DNA of 18,553 bases, taken from an uncultured Ignavibacteriota bacterium (lineage in GTDB: Bacteria; Bacteroidota; Ignavibacteria; Tepidaquicellales; Tepidaquicellaceae). The translations under genes were made by a program, and so were the position numbers. The stretch spans positions 1 to 18,553 of the forward strand of contig CALKAJ010000310.1 of NCBI GenBank assembly GCA_937983305.1, in the 5' to 3' direction. Positions 16,259 through 18,553 of the stretch are shown here, piece by piece. Under the pieces are notes generated by a model. The model worked only from the letters and a program-made list of their open reading frames with translations, was not told the DNA's origin and did no database searches. The stretch's first letter is position 1; each line of letters begins with the position of its first letter.

Positions 16259-17620
16259 ATGAAAGAAAAAATCAGAATTGCATCAGGTCAGGGATTTTGG
16301 GGCGATTTAATAGATGCCCCTTATCGTCAGGCAACCGAAGGGCAAATAGATTATCTTGTTATGGATTATCTTGCAGAAGTAACAATGTCAATTCTTCAGA
16401 AACAAAAACTCAAGAATCCTGATTTTGGTTATGCAAGAGACATACCTCCGCTTATGGAAAAACTTCTCCCTGTTATGAAAGAAAAGAAGTTCAAAATCAT
16501 TACGAACGGAGGAGGTGTTAATCCTATTGCGTGCAAAGATGCAATTCTTGAAATTGCGAAAAAACTCGGCATTAGTGATTTAAAAATTGGAGTTGTACTT
16601 GGAGATAATATTCTAACTAAAATTGACAGTTATATTGAAAACGGTATAGATTTAAAGAATATGGAAACAGGTGAAAGTGCCCGGATTATAAAGGATAAAC
16701 TTCTGAGTGCAAATGTATATTTCGGAGCCGAACCTGTTGTGAATTGTCTGAAAGAAGGGGCAGATATTGTTATAACGGGAAGAGTAACTGATACAGGGCT
16801 TACACTTGCACCGATGATTTATGAATTTGGATGGGATATGAAGAATTATGATTTAATGTCTGCAGGTACTATTGCAGGTCATATACTTGAGTGCGGCGGC
16901 CAGGCAAGCGGCGGAAATTTTTTAGGTGACTGGAAAAAAATTAAAGATATGTGGAATATCGGTTTCCCGATAGCTGAAGCATTTCCAAACGGAGAGTTTA
17001 TTATTACCAAGCACGCCGGAACAGGCGGCTTAGTCAGTTTAGATACTGTAAGCGAACAGCTTGTATATGAAATTGGAGACCCGACGGAATATATAACTCC
17101 GGACTGCATTGCAGACTTTATGTCAATCCAACTTGAAGATTTATCCCCGGACAAAGTTCGTGTATATGGAATAAAAGGCAAACCTGAAACAGAATTTTAT
17201 AAAGTTTCAATGTCATATTCAGACGGATATTCTGCATTCGGCTCATTAACCTACAGCTGGCCTGAAGCTCTTGAAAAAGCGAAAGCCGCTGATGAGATTT
17301 TGAGAAAGAGACTTGAGAATCTTGGTTTGAATTTCGACGAAATAAGAACTGAATATCAGGGATATAATTCCTGCCACGGACATATAGCAGATGAAATAAA
17401 GGAACCGAATGAAGTTGTTATGAGAATAGGTGTCAGGTCGAAAGACAGAAAATCCGTAGAAAGATTCGGAATGGAAATAGCCCCGTTAATTCTGACTGGA
17501 CCTCCCGGGGTTACAGGATTTGCAGGCGGAAGACCAAAACCATCAGAAGTAGTTGCATACTGGCCTGCCTTAATTCCAAAGAAAGCAGTAAAACCGGAAA
17601 TTCAACTTTATAAATTATAA
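16259..17620 (+). CDS. AtuA-family (DUF1446) protein
   Basis: A 453-residue protein of the acyclic terpene utilisation AtuA family. Typical segments are RIASGQGFWGD at the start, ITNGGGVNPIACKDAI (about 80-95), YFGAEPVVNCLKEGADIVIT with GRVTDTGLTLAP (about 155-188), SAGTIAGHILECGGQASGGN (about 201-220), and a Gly-rich PPGVTGFAGGRPKPSEV near the end. It has the DUF1446 domain but not the extra C-terminal part of longer AtuA proteins. AtuA is needed for citronellol/geraniol use in Pseudomonas, but its reaction is not established; homologs are widespread in bacteria that do not use terpenes. It lies between a glucan phosphorylase and a threonine dehydrogenase (23 and 10 base gaps), which points to some general carbon or acyl metabolism rather than terpenes. 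Confidence 0.85.
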   Translation: MKEKIRIASGQGFWGDLIDAPYRQATEGQIDYLVMDYLAEVTMSILQKQKLKNPDFGYARDIPPLMEKLLPVMKEKKFKIITNGGGVNPIACKDAILEIAKKLGISDLKIGVVLGDNILTKIDSYIENGIDLKNMETGESARIIKDKLLSANVYFGAEPVVNCLKEGADIVITGRVTDTGLTLAPMIYEFGWDMKNYDLMSAGTIAGHILECGGQASGGNFLGDWKKIKDMWNIGFPIAEAFPNGEFIITKHAGTGGLVSLDTVSEQLVYEIGDPTEYITPDCIADFMSIQLEDLSPDKVRVYGIKGKPETEFYKVSMSYSDGYSAFGSLTYSWPEALEKAKAADEILRKRLENLGLNFDEIRTEYQGYNSCHGHIADEIKEPNEVVMRIGVRSKDRKSVERFGMEIAPLILTGPPGVTGFAGGRPKPSEVVAYWPALIPKKAVKPEIQLYKL

Positions 17621-17630
17621 ATATTTAAGT

Positions 17631-18501
17631 ATGGAAAAAATATTAGTTATAGGAGCGGCGGGACAAATTGGGTCTGAGCTTTCAATGGCTCTGAGAAATG
17701 TTTACGGGAACGATAATGTTTTCGCGACTGATATAAAGCAAGCTCCGCCGGATGTTGTAGAATCAGGACCATTTCAAATACTTGATGTGATGAACGACAG
17801 GGCGCTTATACACTTTGTTATCAGACACAAAATCACACAAATCTATCATCTTGCGGCAGTACTTTCCGGAAATGCGGAAAAATTACCTATTCAGGCATGG
17901 GATATTAATATGAGAAGTTTGTTGCATATACTTGATCTTGCCAAAGAAGTGAAATTAAAAAAACTTTTTTGGCCAAGTTCGATTGCAGTATTCGGTTTAA
18001 CAACTCCGAGAGAAAATACACCTCAATTAACGATTACAGAGCCTAATACTGTATATGGAATAAGTAAACTTGCGGGAGAGAGATGGTGCGAATATTTTTA
18101 TAACAAATACGGAGTAGATGTAAGAAGCGTAAGATATCCCGGATTAATCAGTTATAAAACCGAGGCAGGCGGAGGAACAACCGACTATGCCGTGGAAATA
18201 TATTACGAAGCCATAAAAAAGAAAAAATATGAATGTTTCCTAAAGGAAGATGCTTCATTGCCTATGATGTTTATGCCAGATGCAATTGAAGGTACGATAG
18301 GACTTATGGAAGCAGAAGCATCCAAATTAACAATTCGCTCAAGTTATAATTTATCTGCTTTAAGTTTTAATCCAAAGGAAATTGCCGCGGAAATTAAAAA
18401 ACGTATTCCTGAATTTGAAATAACTTATAAGCCGGATTTCAGACAAAAAATTGCGGAATCATGGCCTCAAAGTATTGATGACAGCGTTGCTCAGAATGAC
18501 T
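17631..18501 (+). CDS. Short-chain L-threonine 3-dehydrogenase, C-terminus missing
   Basis: An extended short-chain dehydrogenase/epimerase-fold protein. It has the NAD-binding motif GAAGQIG (8-14), D37 of ATDIK to select NAD, HLAAVLSG, SSIAVFG (catalytic Ser) and the YGISK motif with Y142 and K146. The stretch RYPGLISYKTEAGGGTTDYA and later FLKEDASLPMMFMPDA and SWPQSIDDS are characteristic of the UDP-glucose-epimerase-like threonine dehydrogenases, which oxidise L-threonine to 2-amino-3-ketobutyrate. The 290 residues fall roughly 20-30 short of the family length. The frame runs into adapter at 18502: the apparent TAG uses one genomic T and the first AG of the adapter, so the true end is off the contig. 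It follows the AtuA-like gene by 10 bases. Confidence 0.88.
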
Positions 18502-18553
18502 AGATCGGAAGAGCACACGTCTGAACTCCAGTCACGAATCACCAAATCGTATG
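18502..18553 (+). other. Illumina indexed P7 adapter remnant (non-genomic)
   Basis: Bases 18502-18535 match the TruSeq P7-side adapter from AGATCGGAAGAGCACACG through CCAGTCAC. The last 18 bases fit an index (perhaps GAATCACC) followed by an imperfect copy of the flow-cell part (expected ATCTCGTATG, seen AAATCGTATG). This is library sequence. It also creates the false stop of the last gene. Confidence 0.97.

Noticed and set aside
1..18553. CRISPR arrays, insertion sequences, prophage or plasmid origins
   Set aside because: I looked for spaced direct repeats, transposase or integrase motifs, and iteron-like repeats and saw none.

Overview
The window is an AT-rich contig from a bacterium of the Bacteroidota/Chlorobiota/Ignavibacteriota (FCB) group, most likely an Ignavibacteria-like lineage. 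The main reason is a secreted protein ending in a type IX secretion (T9SS) type A sorting domain of the YPNPFN...KVYDILGKEV...SGVYFYR kind. Supporting signs are near-absent Shine-Dalgarno sequences, Bacteroidota-like promoter candidates and a large sensor-kinase cluster. Both contig ends are not genomic: positions 1-48 are the Illumina P5/universal adapter and 18502-18553 the indexed P7 adapter. The first and last genes are therefore cut, and their apparent stop codons come from adapter bases.

Layout. (1) 49-1232 (-): 3'-truncated secreted repeat protein. (2) 1363-2050 (+): a secreted DUF302 protein and a 67-residue unknown. (3) 2077-2299 (+): no protein gene, but two dyads spaced 20 bp apart, a textbook sigma-54 -24/-12 promoter, and an intrinsic terminator about 110 nt after the predicted start. 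I read this as a candidate sigma-54-dependent small RNA with a CU-rich, anti-Shine-Dalgarno-like segment. It is the most interesting element here. (4) 2307-7587 (-): a tightly packed three-gene phosphorelay operon of membrane PAS histidine kinase, Rcp1-like response regulator, and REC-PAS-PAS-kinase-REC hybrid. (5) 7844-9670 (+): an exported seven-motif FG-GAP/VCBS propeller protein with a T9SS tail, broken by one in-frame amber codon and carrying a palindromic repeat inserted in frame in its sorting domain. (6) 9722-9838: a bidirectional terminator and tRNA-Thr(TGT) (-). (7) 9887-12376 (-): MltD-like lytic transglycosylase lipoprotein with LysM repeats. (8) 12550-12915 (-): small exported TonB-C-like protein. 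(9) 13030-14028 (+): RluD-type pseudouridine synthase with a TTG start. (10) 14151-18501 (+): apparent operon of alpha-glucan phosphorylase, an AtuA/DUF1446 protein and a 3'-truncated short-chain L-threonine 3-dehydrogenase.

The genes do not form one pathway. Themes are envelope and secretion functions, signalling, and central metabolism (glycogen breakdown, threonine catabolism). Promoter calls rest on pattern alone; in such AT-rich DNA, TAnnTTT-like matches are easy to find and should be treated as hypotheses.
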